6,449 nt of DNA, taken from assembly GCA_040235375.1 (NCBI GenBank), contig JBECKQ010000481.1, forward strand, positions 1 through 6,449. Reading direction: 5' to 3'. Of this stretch, positions 6,228-6,449 are shown one piece after another. Each line of letters opens with the position of its first letter. The stretch's first letter is position 1. The notes under the pieces were generated by a model, which searched no databases, was not told the DNA's origin, and saw only the letters and a program-made list of their open reading frames with translations. The stretch is from JBECKQ01 sp040235375 (GTDB lineage Bacteria; Planctomycetota; Phycisphaerae; UBA1845). A program made the position numbers and the translations under genes.

Positions 6228-6333
6228 GCGATGGAGCGACCTCCGTGATCGCAAGTCTTGCCGAGAATGCTGCTTGCCGCCAGTGCGGGTATCTTCTGCG
6301 CGACCTGCACGAACCGCGGTGTCCGGAGTGCGG
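6228..6333 (+). repeat. Direct repeat copy 2: shared leader plus zinc-ribbon coding start
   Basis: This is the second copy of the 106-bp block at 5177-5282, with 13 mismatches. It includes the GGAG site (6233-6236), eight bases before GTG 6245, and the mini-ORF ATG-GAG-CGA-CCT-CCG-TGA from 6231. That reading frame also extends upstream to an ATG at 6204, giving a 14-codon ORF ending in the same TGA. AAGGAG (6197-6202) is only one base from that ATG, too close for an efficient start. The remaining intergenic sequence, 6175-6227, shows no clear terminator or promoter, so read-through from the upstream paralogue is plausible. Confidence 0.85.
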
Positions 6334-6449
6334 GGCAGAGTTCGATCCGGCCGATGAGAACACGTTTGATCTTGCCGGGTTGTCGCGGGTCGGGCGCTGG
6401 CTGCGCCGGCGGGAACTGAGGCGTTCGGGCATCCGTTGGTGGTCGCCCT
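6245..6449 (+). CDS. Zinc-ribbon protein, paralogue 2 (C-terminus cut by window edge)
   Basis: 68 full codons are visible from GTG at 6245 to the right edge, with no stop. The N-terminus repeats the upstream paralogue: C11-x2-C14 and C26-x2-C29 are all kept, and 28 of the first 30 residues are identical. The next 25 residues keep FDP, TF, AGLSR and GRW and share 15 identities, then similarity falls off as the sequence becomes arginine-rich and ends in RWWSP. By analogy a multi-helix membrane region should follow outside the window, but that is inference. It lies 70 bp after the stop of paralogue 1 in the same direction, so the two may be co-transcribed. The start is supported by GGAG at 6233-6236 and by conservation with the upstream copy. 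Confidence 0.83.
   Translation, partial: MIASLAENAACRQCGYLLRDLHEPRCPECGAEFDPADENTFDLAGLSRVGRWLRRRELRRSGIRWWSP

Noticed and set aside
6204..6248. 14-codon ORF before paralogue 2 as a leader-peptide gene
   Set aside because: AAGGAG is only one base from its ATG, and the segment upstream of 6228 is not present before paralogue 1. Only the five-codon core is shared.
5177..6333. The 106-bp direct repeats as ends of a mobile element or attachment sites
   Set aside because: They coincide with the translation starts of two homologous genes, differ mainly at synonymous positions inside the coding part, and enclose no transposase or integrase. Gene duplication explains them.

Overview
This is a GC-rich bacterial window that most resembles Planctomycetota. 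The main clue is the N-terminal zinc ribbon CxxCGYLLRDL...RCPECG on the two proteins at the right end, a layout very common in planctomycete membrane proteins. The large secreted TPR protein and the mixed GTG/TTG/ATG starts fit this. The phylum call is inference from motif familiarity, not a database search.

Layout, left to right. (1) Bases 1-1589, minus strand: a two-gene operon. A KDPG/KHG-type aldolase (951-1589) is followed after 11 bp by an SbcD/Mre11/YhaO-like metallophosphoesterase (1-939), which runs off the left edge. (2) Bases 1590-1761: an intergenic region shared by this operon and a divergent plus-strand gene. (3) Bases 1762-2577, plus strand: a polytopic membrane protein of unknown function, probably starting at TTG. 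(4) Bases 2578-2645: a 68-bp convergent junction with a weak inverted repeat. (5) Bases 2646-4979, minus strand: a 777-residue secreted TPR/helical-repeat protein with a possible NTF2-like C-terminal domain. It has an excellent Shine-Dalgarno and a near-consensus sigma-70-type promoter (TTGAAA-N18-TATAAT). (6) Bases 5194-6174 and 6245-6449, plus strand: two tandem paralogues, each with an N-terminal four-cysteine zinc ribbon. The first is a complete five-helix membrane protein and the second is cut by the window edge. They share the coding start and also the 17 bases upstream, including a five-codon mini-ORF whose stop overlaps the GTG start.

The genes do not form one obvious pathway. The aldolase (sugar-acid catabolism) and the nuclease (DNA end repair) are physically coupled but functionally unrelated as far as is known. 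The TPR gene is an independent unit with lower, more uneven GC than its neighbours. The zinc-ribbon pair looks like a lineage-specific tandem duplication. No tRNA, rRNA, CRISPR array, IS element or phage gene was seen. No clearly new defence or mobile system is supported; the most novel material is the zinc-ribbon membrane paralogue pair and its conserved translation-start context.
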